DNA of 64,000 nt from Salegentibacter sp. R32 (GTDB taxonomy: Bacteria; Bacteroidota; Bacteroidia; Flavobacteriales; Flavobacteriaceae). Where the stretch lies: positions 29,023-93,022 of the forward strand of contig NZ_RXOM01000015.1 of the NCBI RefSeq assembly GCF_008692195.1. The letters are read 5' to 3'. The position numbers and the translations under genes were made by a program. The notes under the pieces were generated by a model. That model saw only the letters and a list, made by a program, of their open reading frames with translations, did not search any database and was not told where the DNA came from. Shown here piece by piece: positions 9,401 to 17,063 of this stretch (its first letter is position 1; each line of letters starts with the position of its first letter).

Positions 9401-10903
9401 AGACATCATAGGGACATAGGTAAGGCATAAGAAAATAGCACCTATCATAGCAAAACCAAAAGTAAATGCCATTGGCCGAAACATTTTCCCTTCTACCCCG
9501 GTAAGAAAAAGAATGGGCGCAAATACGATAAGAATGATAATTTGTCCAAAAAATGCAGAGCCCATCATCGTACTTCCGGCATCATAGGCTACTTTATCCA
9601 TTACGCCTTGATTGAATTTTAGCTTTCCAGACCTAATCCGTTTTTGGATCTCATACACCGTTCCTTCTATAATAATCACGGCACCATCTATAATAATCCC
9701 AAAGTCTATAGCTCCCAAGCTCATTAAGTTTGCCCATACATTAAATTGCTTCATTAATATAAAGGCAAAAAGCAAGGACAACGGTATGGTCGTGGCCGTT
9801 ATGATGCCACCTCTTAAACTACCCAACAATAAAACAAGGGCAAATATCACGATTAGGGCGCCTTCCAGAAGATTCTGGGTCACGGTACTCGTAGTTCTTT
9901 CAATTAAAACACTTCTGTCAAGGAAGGGTTCTATTGATAAACCTTCAGGCAAAGATTGTTCTACCGTCTCCATACGATCCTGAACATTTGCAATTACTTT
10001 ATTAGGATTTGCACCTTTCAACATGAGCACCATACCGCCAACAGCTTCACGGCCATCCTGGGTAAAAGCACCATAGCGTACCTGGCTACCAAACTGGACC
10101 TCTTCAGCTGCATCTCCAATTGTTACAGGCACTCCATTTTCATTCTTGATAACAATAGATTTTATATCATCTAGTGACCTGATTAAACCCTCACCACGGA
10201 TAAAATTGGCCATATTATTTTTTTCTATATATGCACCGCCCGTATTCACATTATTTTTTTGCAGGGCATCGAAGACTTGGGAAATAGAAACGTTTAACGC
10301 ATTCAGTTTTTCGGGATTAATGGCAATTTCATATTGTTTTATAGAGCCCCCAAATGAATTTACCTCTACTACACCTTCGACGAGGGTCATTTGACGCTTT
10401 ACGATCCAATCCTGGATGGTACGCAATTCCGTAGGGGAATAAACAGTGTCATACTCTTTTTGTGGCTTTATCGTATATTGATAAATCTCACCCAAGCCTG
10501 TAGTAATGGGTCCCATAGCGGGACTTCCAAATTTTTCAGGTATTTGGTCCCTGACTTCGTTTAGTTTTTCCTGAACCAGTTGACGGGGTTTGTAAATGCC
10601 CATATCGTCCTCAAAAACAATTGTAACCACGGAAAGGCCAAATCGGGAAACAGATCGTATTTCCGTAACCCCAGGTAAATTACCCATAGATAGTTCTACG
10701 GGATAGGTTACAAATTGTTCAATATCTTCTGTGGCAAGATTTGGCGACTGGGTGATCACCTGAACCTGATTGTTAGTAATATCTGGCACCGATCCCAGGT
10801 TGACGGTCATCATGGACCAAATACCCGTCCCTATCAGCGCTAAGGTAAGTAGTCCAATAATAAATTTATTATTAATGGAAAATGCGATTATCTTATTAAT
10901 CAT
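6470..10903 (-). CDS. CzcA-type heavy-metal RND pump fused to a TolC/CzcC-like outer membrane factor
   Basis: This 1477-residue protein combines two partners of a tripartite efflux system. Residues 1-1045 are a complete HME-RND permease: TM1, two large periplasmic loops, and the TM4 proton-relay signature with Asp400, Asp406 (DGAV) and Glu413, the CzcA-type arrangement. After the twelfth membrane helix and a basic linker (EKRREKKEQNK), residues about 1063-1083 form a hydrophobic segment ending FSVNAQ, which looks like a signal peptide with a cleavage site. The rest (about 1090-1477) is a single TolC-like repeat pair with long amphipathic helices and a RYQLEYYLKNSN end. Such fusions recur in Bacteroidetes. 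The adaptor follows 22 bp downstream. The substrate is probably Co/Zn/Cd. Confidence 0.9.
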   Translation of the reverse strand: MINKIIAFSINNKFIIGLLTLALIGTGIWSMMTVNLGSVPDITNNQVQVITQSPNLATEDIEQFVTYPVELSMGNLPGVTEIRSVSRFGLSVVTIVFEDDMGIYKPRQLVQEKLNEVRDQIPEKFGSPAMGPITTGLGEIYQYTIKPQKEYDTVYSPTELRTIQDWIVKRQMTLVEGVVEVNSFGGSIKQYEIAINPEKLNALNVSISQVFDALQKNNVNTGGAYIEKNNMANFIRGEGLIRSLDDIKSIVIKNENGVPVTIGDAAEEVQFGSQVRYGAFTQDGREAVGGMVLMLKGANPNKVIANVQDRMETVEQSLPEGLSIEPFLDRSVLIERTTSTVTQNLLEGALIVIFALVLLLGSLRGGIITATTIPLSLLFAFILMKQFNVWANLMSLGAIDFGIIIDGAVIIIEGTVYEIQKRIRSGKLKFNQGVMDKVAYDAGSTMMGSAFFGQIIILIVFAPILFLTGVEGKMFRPMAFTFGFAMIGAIFLCLTYVPMMSALFMKPIQNKKNWFGKFERWLEKVSDKIIGGIQKGYMPLLKGALRLKFIVLGSAVVLLIVAGFIFSRMGGEFVPQLDEGDIAMQALIRPGSGLSETIDVSTKIEDILLENFPEVETAVARIGVADIPTDPMPMDIADMFIVLEKDMDNWTSASSKEELIEKIKEKLNEELTGVNLVFSQPVELRFNELLTGVREDVAVKLYGEDLDLLAEKADKMAEIIQTIPGVGDVNPERTSGLPQMTVRFNRKKIAQYGLDIEKINDYISAAFAGGTAGVIFEGEKRFDMVIRFDEAHRQSIDDLRTLYIDLPDGTQVPIKEVADISYVPGPMQISRDNTFRRTYVGVNARGRDVESVVNDIQQKLDEELDLPPGYYITYGGEFENLQRAKGRLQIVVPIALFLIFVLLYFALQSFSQSIMIYIAIPLAAIGGIFALWLRDMPFSISAGVGFIVLFGVAVLNGLVLINRFNSLKEEGVTSIKDRIFTGTKERIRPIMLTATTDIFGFLPMAFSSSAGAEVQRPLATVVIGGMLTATLLTLVVLPVLYTFVEKRREKKEQNKLGSSNSRSLATILIIGLMLGGTFSVNAQSDEMSSENPIQDSLQTISLEEAKEMAIQNFPQLKAAQLEIESEEVLRKTAYDFGNTQIFTGKEEVGNGSDGVYTQIGVQQQGIDVFGIAPRLKLQKERVALAESALELSTIEIEREVSRAWASVYTTKRTFQVYRKMDSIFEDIERAARIRYETEATSKLEYLATSNQGNEVKIQLEQSYRDYLKSIQRLNLWFVSDTIYDVPDLPVETLDEPLNFLVESLENHPLLQVSEQRIDVAKAVTRERKSEFLPKFQGQYGRQEIAGQSGFFQYQIGIQIPLFFGPELGRTQEAQVNRQIAEQNFYQDKIELETAYKNMREDYIKWRNSWNYYRDEALPLAKEQQGGSVLAFKEGAIDYVTFLQNIRDAIRIEVNAWSAFNDYLDSRYQLEYYLKNSN

Positions 10904-10971
10904 ATAAATAAAAATTTAATTCAGTTAAAATTCTTGATAATAATTTTGTGCCTAACAAAATCTATCAATAG

Positions 10972-11005
10972 GACCAAGGATCTAGTATGAGAACCAGGAT
11001 TTGGT
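10972..11005. promoter_or_regulatory. Direct/inverted repeat, candidate operator of the RND-fusion operon
   Basis: Two related units, GACCAAGGATCTAGT and GAACCAGGATTTGGT, lie 19 bp apart in the 138-bp gap upstream of the pump gene. The second unit is itself an inverted repeat (ACCA-5-TGGT). Spaced repeats in the leader of a metal-efflux operon fit a repressor or two-component operator, but which protein binds is unknown. Confidence 0.35.
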
Positions 11006-11035
11006 CAAAAAAGGATATAATTATCCTTTAAAAAA
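11005..11035. terminator. Bidirectional hairpin terminator after the DUF6660-like gene
   Basis: AAAGGATA-ATTA-TATCCTTT forms an 8-bp A/T-rich stem flanked by A6 and T7 runs, so it can end transcription on either strand. It lies between the DUF6660-like gene and the RND-fusion operon on the minus strand and separates the two units. Confidence 0.65.
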
Positions 11036-11041
11036 ACTGAA

Positions 11042-11353
11042 TTATGCCTGTGGTGGCTGTAAAATGGAAGTGGTAAAATCTTTTTTTATACCGTTTAAGT
11101 AGAGAAAATCTTGAGAAGAAATGTATTTAAACTCAAATTTTATTTCTGCGAATTTGAAATAAGTTGCGTTTATATGGCAACATTGGCAAATACAAAATGG
11201 GGAACATAAATCTGCATCTTGATGTTGGTGGTTATCACCTAAATCTTGAGAAATTTCTGTTTTAACTTCATTGTCAAAAGTACCTGTATCTTCACAAGGC
11301 ACTAAATTTAGTGTGAAGATATAGATTGACAATATGAATGCTAAAAATTTCAT
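11042..11353 (-). CDS. DUF6660-like small Cys/His-rich exported protein
   Basis: This 103-residue protein has a signal peptide (MKFLAFILSIYIFTLNLVPC) and a metal-ligand-rich core: DNHQHQDADLC followed by SPFCICQCCH. That pattern matches small Bacteroidetes proteins (DUF6660) usually found beside CusA/CzcA efflux genes. Cys20 could be a lipidation site, but the lipobox is poor (LVPC). It lies 58 bp downstream of the Argonaute gene on the same strand and is followed by a strong hairpin, so it may share that transcript or have its own promoter. A periplasmic metal-binding role is inferred from composition and from the two neighbouring efflux modules. Confidence 0.65.
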   Translation of the reverse strand: MKFLAFILSIYIFTLNLVPCEDTGTFDNEVKTEISQDLGDNHQHQDADLCSPFCICQCCHINATYFKFAEIKFEFKYISSQDFLYLNGIKKDFTTSILQPPQA

Positions 11354-11411
11354 TAAGGCAAATATAAGAATTTTTTAATACAATGGTTGTGCAAAGAAAA
11401 AAGGCTTCGGA

Positions 11412-13475
11412 TTATAAAAACCATAAGGTTTCTTGACCAAAAGGTGGTATTTCCTTGCTTTCAAAACGAGGTGCTATTTCTGCAACCATTTCAGGATATT
11501 TAATTGTTATTGGTACGTTTTGTTGACGTAAGGATTTCCAATATAGCCTACTAAATTGATACACTTGCTCTATTAGCTTTCTAATCATTTTACTATCATT
11601 TAAAGCCTCTGGTGTAGGACTTGATATTTTAAGTTTTATTGGAAATGAATAACTTGAATGACTTGGGTATTTTACAGTATTGTTATACCTCAAATTATTA
11701 AAGAGTAAATATTTATATTCTCCTTTAGGGCCAATATTTATATATGTGCCACTCATTGGAATTAACTCACCATTCCAATTTTGGTCAAAAGCAATAATAT
11801 CTTGTGATTTTGTTTTATTAATATTAAGAACAAAAAGAGGACAAGGCAATTGAAGTTTATCCATCATTTCTAAAACAGGTTGTATTTCTTCATCCTTCAT
11901 ATCCTTATAAAAGTGAATCACTATTTTTTCAGGTATTTGGTTTGTTGGTACGTATTGATAGATAGCATCACTTAATGCACCCCCTAACTGTTTAACATCA
12001 GATTTACTGAAATAATGAAATTCATTAAATCTTCCATTATTTTTAAAACTAAATGCACTCGCTACATATCGAATGTTTTCTTCGGTATTTTTAAATGCAC
12101 CCACACCTATAACTAATTCATTTTTAGGTTTGACATTTAGTTGCCAAGGTGTACCATCTAATTTTGCTAATAAGGCTAATGATATATTGGTTAAATCGTA
12201 AATAAATTTATGTTGGTTTCTTCTAAATCTATCAAACTCTATTACTTGAGATATTATTCTTTTATATAATAGCTGTTCTTTAACCTTGTAATACACTAAC
12301 TTTTTTTCAAGATTAGGTTCGTGCTTGTTAAAAGGGCTTAAATAAATAGCAACATAATTAATATTAGGGTCTGATTTAAAATCTTTTATACCCTTTGCAA
12401 TTTGAGGTAATGGATTTTCTAAATCATCAAATACTATATTGACATCATTATCGAAATGTGCTAAAACACCTGCATAAATGTTTAAACCTTTATACCAACT
12501 TGTACCATCTTCCAATAATTTTTGCAATGCTTCTACTTCTTTAGCATAACTTGTATGATATATAAAGAAGAAATGCACATTATCTAACTGACAAGGATTT
12601 AAAGGCTTTAAATTCTTAAAATCAATTTTGGGATTTCTACCAACACCATTTTGAAACACTAAATCATTGCTTTCATCAGCAACTTCACCAATTCGATTTA
12701 TTTCTACAGGTAAGTAATCGTCATTATTAACAGGGATAACTTTCTTAAATTCCTCACTTAAAATGAAATGCTGAATAAACTTATCGATTTTGTGTTTATA
12801 ACTTATATATTTATTGGAATCATCTTTTGGTTCTGGTTGAATATTAAAAGCTGTTCGTAAATCGTTATTCAAAATGGCAAAAGCCTTTGTGTTATCATCA
12901 ATAAATTCCTTTTCCTTATGATATTTTAATAACCTCATTTTATATACAACTTTATTAAGATTTGTTGTTGAGGTATGTTTTATAATTTCAGAAATAGGTT
13001 TTTTAAACACTTTAGCCATACCATCATAAGAAATAACTAACTCACCATATTCACTAACTTCTTTAATTTGTACTTTGACAGTAAACTTATAATACTGTGC
13101 AAAACTTTTATTTTGATATGATCTATTACCTATCCAAATTTGATTATCATTCACAAAGTTTTGACCAACAAGTTTTTTTATGCTTTTAAAGAATTTTTTG
13201 ATTCGCCAATTATAGTAATGCTTTATTAAGTCGGTTGGTTGTTCTTTTAGATTGAGTTTTAAAGGCAAATAACCTTCCTTTTCATAAATAAATGATGTGT
13301 AGATAAAATCAGGATTTTCTTCTTTTATACCAGGAAACAAATCTTCTATATTGGTTGGAAACTTTGTTTTATACAACTTTTGCGCATTTCCAATTTTCTC
13401 TTTACTTAAATAAAAAGTTATTGGTTTGTCTGGTAAATCAAATGTTATGATATTAAAATATAGTTCCTGACTCAT
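11412..13475 (-). CDS. Prokaryotic Argonaute (pAgo), long type, PIWI catalytic residues lost
   Basis: This 687-residue protein has the C-terminal half of an Argonaute. A linker motif (NGVGRNPKIDFKNLKPL, about 276-292) precedes MID. The MID domain keeps the guide 5'-phosphate motif YYKVKEQLL..IISQ (395-410) with the later Lys of AKLDGTPW (437-444). PIWI covers about 450-687 and ends in a hydrophobic WFL, as many pAgos do. The usual acidic residues are missing: GVG at 457-459 instead of a G-x-D strand, HFYK at 521-524 instead of an RDG-type turn, and KYPEM at 659-663 instead of a HYAD-type end. So it should bind a 5'-phosphorylated guide but not cleave. Residues 1-270 are weakly recognisable N/PAZ-like sequence. 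It starts 20 bp after the XRE gene. Base composition is much more AT-rich than both flanking metal modules, which suggests separate acquisition. No nuclease, SIR2 or TIR partner is seen. Confidence 0.88.
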   Translation of the reverse strand: MSQELYFNIITFDLPDKPITFYLSKEKIGNAQKLYKTKFPTNIEDLFPGIKEENPDFIYTSFIYEKEGYLPLKLNLKEQPTDLIKHYYNWRIKKFFKSIKKLVGQNFVNDNQIWIGNRSYQNKSFAQYYKFTVKVQIKEVSEYGELVISYDGMAKVFKKPISEIIKHTSTTNLNKVVYKMRLLKYHKEKEFIDDNTKAFAILNNDLRTAFNIQPEPKDDSNKYISYKHKIDKFIQHFILSEEFKKVIPVNNDDYLPVEINRIGEVADESNDLVFQNGVGRNPKIDFKNLKPLNPCQLDNVHFFFIYHTSYAKEVEALQKLLEDGTSWYKGLNIYAGVLAHFDNDVNIVFDDLENPLPQIAKGIKDFKSDPNINYVAIYLSPFNKHEPNLEKKLVYYKVKEQLLYKRIISQVIEFDRFRRNQHKFIYDLTNISLALLAKLDGTPWQLNVKPKNELVIGVGAFKNTEENIRYVASAFSFKNNGRFNEFHYFSKSDVKQLGGALSDAIYQYVPTNQIPEKIVIHFYKDMKDEEIQPVLEMMDKLQLPCPLFVLNINKTKSQDIIAFDQNWNGELIPMSGTYINIGPKGEYKYLLFNNLRYNNTVKYPSHSSYSFPIKLKISSPTPEALNDSKMIRKLIEQVYQFSRLYWKSLRQQNVPITIKYPEMVAEIAPRFESKEIPPFGQETLWFL

Positions 13476-13495
13476 AAGACTTGGGTTTATTAATT

Positions 13496-13789
13496 CTACT
13501 TCTTGCTCAATCTATTAATTTTTTGTTCTACAATTTTGAGGATTTCCGTAATGTTTTTTTCTTCTTTTAACATAAAGACAATTTTATCTGCTAACCAATA
13601 TTGAAGTAATTCGCTTTTGTTTTGCTTTAATGCTTTAGCTAATGCTTCAACTTGTTCTTTACGAGCTAAACGAGTACCACGTTCAATTTTACTTAAAAGT
13701 GCCGTATCAATATTCATTTGAGAAGCAACCTCTCTTAATAGTAATTGCTTTTCTTCTCGTATTTCTCTGATGTATTCTCCAAACGTCAT
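13496..13789 (-). CDS. XRE-family HTH regulator paired with the Argonaute
   Basis: I start this at the ATG giving MTFGEYIREIREEKQL (97 residues). A TTG eight codons upstream is possible, but it would lie inside the palindrome that looks like the operator. Residues about 5-60 are a Cro/C1-type HTH (LLLREVASQMNIDTALLSKIERGTRLARKEQVEALAKAL). The tail (about 65-97) is helical (WLADKIVFMLKEEKNITEILKIVEQ) and probably dimerises. Closely similar small XRE proteins control restriction-modification and other defence genes in Bacteroidetes. Here it is the only partner of the Argonaute, 20 bp upstream on the same strand, so it is probably an autoregulator of the pair. Confidence 0.85.
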   Translation of the reverse strand: MTFGEYIREIREEKQLLLREVASQMNIDTALLSKIERGTRLARKEQVEALAKALKQNKSELLQYWLADKIVFMLKEEKNITEILKIVEQKINRLSKK

Positions 13790-13801
13790 TTTGGGGATAT
13801 T

Positions 13802-13813
13802 TTGACTTGTCAA
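13802..13813. promoter_or_regulatory. Perfect palindrome upstream of the XRE start, candidate operator
   Basis: TTGACTTGTCAA is a perfect 12-bp palindrome whose edge is 12 bp upstream of the chosen ATG. On the coding strand a related TTAGACAAATATTGACAA stretch precedes it, so a second half-site is possible. Position and symmetry fit self-repression by the XRE protein. A weak Bacteroidetes -7-like TACATTAG lies just upstream of the palindrome. Confidence 0.5.
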
Positions 13814-13911
13814 TATTTGTCTAATGTAAGAAAAAGAAAATAAGAACTAACAAAAAGATATTAACAATTTTAAACAGGAAATGAGGAAGTTAAGGATTTG
13901 AGGATATGAAT

Positions 13912-13942
13912 AAAAAAACCTCCCTAAAAAGAGAGGTTTCCT
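13912..13942 (-). terminator. Hairpin terminator of the second RND operon
   Basis: On the minus strand AACCTC-TCTTTTTAGG-GAGGTT is followed by a T run (GGTTTTTTTATTC). It lies 30 bp after the second RND pump gene and insulates the XRE-Argonaute pair from read-through. Confidence 0.75.
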
Positions 13943-13968
13943 TAAATCCTGTATTTCCTTAAAATCCT

Positions 13969-16900
13969 TTAATGGGTATTTTTTGTGACCAATTGATAAA
14001 CACAAGGAATTACTACCAAGTTTAATATTGTAGCAGATAGTAAACCACCTAAAATAACAACTGCCATTGGGCTTTGTATTTCACTACCTGGTTCACCACC
14101 TTTTAAAGCCAATGGAATTAACGCCAAACCTGTTGTAAAAGCGGTCATTAAAATTGGATTTAAACGGTCTAAAGCTCCTGTTTTTATCAACTGAAACCCT
14201 TTCATTCCTTCTTGTCGTAAGTCTTCATAACGTGATACTAATAAGATACCGTTACGTGTTGCAATTCCGAAAAGACTAATAAATCCAATTGTGGCTGCAA
14301 TACTTATGATTCCTGATGTGAAATACACAATCAAAATACCACCAATCAAGGCCAACGGTAAATTAATCAATACCACAAATGCCAATTTTACATCTTTAAA
14401 TTCATAATAGAGTAAAAGGAAAATAATGGCTATCGCAACGATTGCTGTTATCATAAGTAATTGTGATGCTTTGGATTCGCTTTCAAACTGTCCGCCATAT
14501 TGCACACGATAGCCTTCTGGCATATTCACATTGTTTGCAACCACTTCCTTGATTTCGTTTACTGCACCACGTAAATCCCTGCCTTGTACATTGGCAGCAA
14601 CCACAATTTTACGTTGTACATCTTCACGATTAATGGTATTTGGACTACTTACCGATTGAATAGTTGCCAATTCCCCTAATATGGTTTGTCCACCATTTGG
14701 TAAACTGATTAAGGCGTTTTTGATATTTTCAATATCATCCCGGAACGGTTTTTCGTAGCGAACTATCAAATCGAAATACTGCTGACCTTCGTAAATTTCA
14801 CCTGCTTCTTCTCCTGCAAACGCAATATCTACTTGTTCCATTAAATTGCCAACGGTCATTCCATACGCTGCTAAAATCTGACGTTTGGGTTTGATGCGGA
14901 TTTGTGGCACTTCAATTTGTTGGTCAACCGCAACATCTGCCAATCCATCAATCTCTTTGATGTTTTGCTCTACGCTTTTACCAACCTCGAATAAACGTTG
15001 TAAATCTGAACCAAAAATCTTTATGGCAATATTGGCACGTGTTCCAGAAAGCATATGGTCAATTCTGTGTGCAATGGGTTGTCCTAAAGTGATATTCACT
15101 CCTGGTGCAACGCTCAATTTGTTTCGGACTTCTTCAAAGAATTCTTCTTTGGTTTTATCTTCAAGCACAAAAGGCACATCAATTTCAGATGCATTTACGC
15201 CTTGTGCGTGTTCATCTAATTCTGCTCTTCCTTGTCGTCTTGTAACAACGTCCACTTCTGGTAAATCCAATAGAATAGTTTCTATCAATTTTCCTGTTTT
15301 GTTGCTTTCTTCCAAAGACATACCTGGTGGACCAACAACACTAATTACCAAAGAGCCTTCATTAAATTCTGGTAGAAAACTTCGTCCCAATTGTGTGAGT
15401 ACTAAAAGACTTATGATAAATGCAATTATTGTAGTTCCAATAATGGTTTTTGGAATATTAGTGGCACGTTCCAAAAGATTACCATAATGTTTTTGTAACC
15501 AACGCTCTACACGTGTTCCTTCTGCTTGTTTATTGAGCAGTTTTTCATTGTTCAATAAATAAGAACACAAAATAGGTGTTACTGTTACTGCCACTATCAA
15601 TGATGTTAACACAGAGGTTACAAAAGCAATACCTAATGGTTGCAATAACCGACCTTCCATTCCGCTTAAAAAGAATAGTGGAACAAATGACACAATAATA
15701 ATTAGTGTTGCGATAATGATGGAACTTCTAATCTCTACAGAGGCATCACGCACAACCTTAATTGTAGATTGTCGTTCTGCTTTCGGCTTTTTGATGTTCT
15801 CTCGTAAGCGTTTATACACGTTTTCAACATCAATAATCGCATCATCAACCAACGCACCAATAGCAATTGCCATACCACCTAAACTCATTGTATTGATGGT
15901 GTAACCCAACCATTTTAAAATGATAATGGACACCAACAATGAAATTGGAATTGCCAACAATGATATTAAGGTAGTTCTCCAATTCATTAAAAAGATGAAC
16001 AGGATAATCATTACAAAAAATGCACCTTCTAAAAGGGTCATATTTAGATTGCTAATTGAAGCATCAATAAAATCGGATTGTCTGAAGATCTGACTTTTAA
16101 TGTTTACACCTTTTGGTAAGGTTTTTTGTAAATCTGCAATCGCTTCATCCAAGCGGTCTGTCAATTCCAATGTATTAACATCAGGTTGTTTTGAAATGGT
16201 TAAAATCACCGCAGGATTTGCGTTTAAAGAACCATCACCAATTTTATCGGAAGCTCCAATTTTCACAGTCGCTACGTCCTTAATTTTTATGGTTTGCCCA
16301 TTGACTTGTTTTAAAACTGCTTCCTGCAAATCTTCTAACGCATACGCTCTACCACTACCTTTAATGATGTATTGATTACCGTATTGGTTCACAACACCAC
16401 CAGGTGCATTTGTATTTGCTTCCTTAACGTGTTCTACCAATTCAGATAGACTTACATCGTAATGTTTCATCTTTTCAGGATTAGCAAATACTTGGTATTG
16501 TTTGTAATCGCCTCCAATGACTACCACATTTGCAATACCACCAATTGCTTTTATGCGTGGTCTAATTGTCCAATCGGAAAGTGTTCGCAATTCCATTGGT
16601 GACAAACTATCTGACGTTACTCCCAAAAGCATTATTTCACCCATAATCGATGAAATAGGTGCCATTGTTGGTGCTCCGATACCTTCTGGTAAATTTTCCC
16701 GAACCATTGGGATTCGTTCACTTACAATTTGTCGAGCACGATAAATATCGGTTCCCCATTCAAATTCTACCCAAACAATGGAAATTCCAGCTGCCGATGA
16801 CGAACGGATTCGTCTTACATTGGGCGAACCGTTTAAGGCTGTTTCTAATTGATAGGTGACTAATTTCTCTACTTCTTCCGATTCCATTCCGTGCGCTTCG

Positions 16901-17052
16901 GTAAGAATAGTTACCGTTGGTGCTGTTAAGTCTGGGAATACATCAACATTCATCGTCTTTGCATAATACACGCCTAACACACTCAACACCACAGCTCCTA
17001 ACAGAATAAGCAATCTGTTATGAAGTGATATATTTAATATTTTATTCAACAT
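13969..17052 (-). CDS. Heavy-metal RND efflux permease (CusA/CzcA family)
   Basis: This 1027-residue inner-membrane pump has the full HME-RND layout: TM1 (NRLLILLGAVVLSVLGVYYA), porter loops, TM2-6 from about residue 335, a second large loop and TM8-12 at the C-terminus. The TM4 motif is GGMAIAIGALVDDAIIDVEN, with two adjacent Asp and a Glu. This is unlike the GAIDFG..DGAV type of the other pump in this window, so the two pumps belong to different HME branches. The CusA methionine triad is not evident in the porter loop (GRAELDEHAQGVNASEIDV), so a Cu/Ag substrate is not assured. The adaptor gene lies 11 bp upstream. Confidence 0.92.
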   Translation of the reverse strand: MLNKILNISLHNRLLILLGAVVLSVLGVYYAKTMNVDVFPDLTAPTVTILTEAHGMESEEVEKLVTYQLETALNGSPNVRRIRSSSAAGISIVWVEFEWGTDIYRARQIVSERIPMVRENLPEGIGAPTMAPISSIMGEIMLLGVTSDSLSPMELRTLSDWTIRPRIKAIGGIANVVVIGGDYKQYQVFANPEKMKHYDVSLSELVEHVKEANTNAPGGVVNQYGNQYIIKGSGRAYALEDLQEAVLKQVNGQTIKIKDVATVKIGASDKIGDGSLNANPAVILTISKQPDVNTLELTDRLDEAIADLQKTLPKGVNIKSQIFRQSDFIDASISNLNMTLLEGAFFVMIILFIFLMNWRTTLISLLAIPISLLVSIIILKWLGYTINTMSLGGMAIAIGALVDDAIIDVENVYKRLRENIKKPKAERQSTIKVVRDASVEIRSSIIIATLIIIVSFVPLFFLSGMEGRLLQPLGIAFVTSVLTSLIVAVTVTPILCSYLLNNEKLLNKQAEGTRVERWLQKHYGNLLERATNIPKTIIGTTIIAFIISLLVLTQLGRSFLPEFNEGSLVISVVGPPGMSLEESNKTGKLIETILLDLPEVDVVTRRQGRAELDEHAQGVNASEIDVPFVLEDKTKEEFFEEVRNKLSVAPGVNITLGQPIAHRIDHMLSGTRANIAIKIFGSDLQRLFEVGKSVEQNIKEIDGLADVAVDQQIEVPQIRIKPKRQILAAYGMTVGNLMEQVDIAFAGEEAGEIYEGQQYFDLIVRYEKPFRDDIENIKNALISLPNGGQTILGELATIQSVSSPNTINREDVQRKIVVAANVQGRDLRGAVNEIKEVVANNVNMPEGYRVQYGGQFESESKASQLLMITAIVAIAIIFLLLYYEFKDVKLAFVVLINLPLALIGGILIVYFTSGIISIAATIGFISLFGIATRNGILLVSRYEDLRQEGMKGFQLIKTGALDRLNPILMTAFTTGLALIPLALKGGEPGSEIQSPMAVVILGGLLSATILNLVVIPCVYQLVTKNTH

Positions 17053-17063
17053 AACTTTTGCTT

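Noticed and set aside
11412..13475. Reading the Argonaute as an active guide-directed nuclease
   Set aside because: The PIWI positions that should carry Asp or Glu read GVG, HFYK and KYPEM. Only the MID phosphate-binding motif is kept.
13496..13813. A 105-residue XRE protein starting with TTG
   Set aside because: The TTG lies inside the TTGACTTGTCAA palindrome. The ATG eight codons later fits the HTH family start.
11000..14000. CRISPR array or cas genes near the Argonaute
   Set aside because: No regularly spaced repeats and no Cas motifs are visible on either strand around the locus.
14885..15487. Plus-strand open frame of 200 codons opposite the second RND pump
   Set aside because: It is an antisense shadow with Ser/Thr-rich sequence and no ribosome site or homology pattern.
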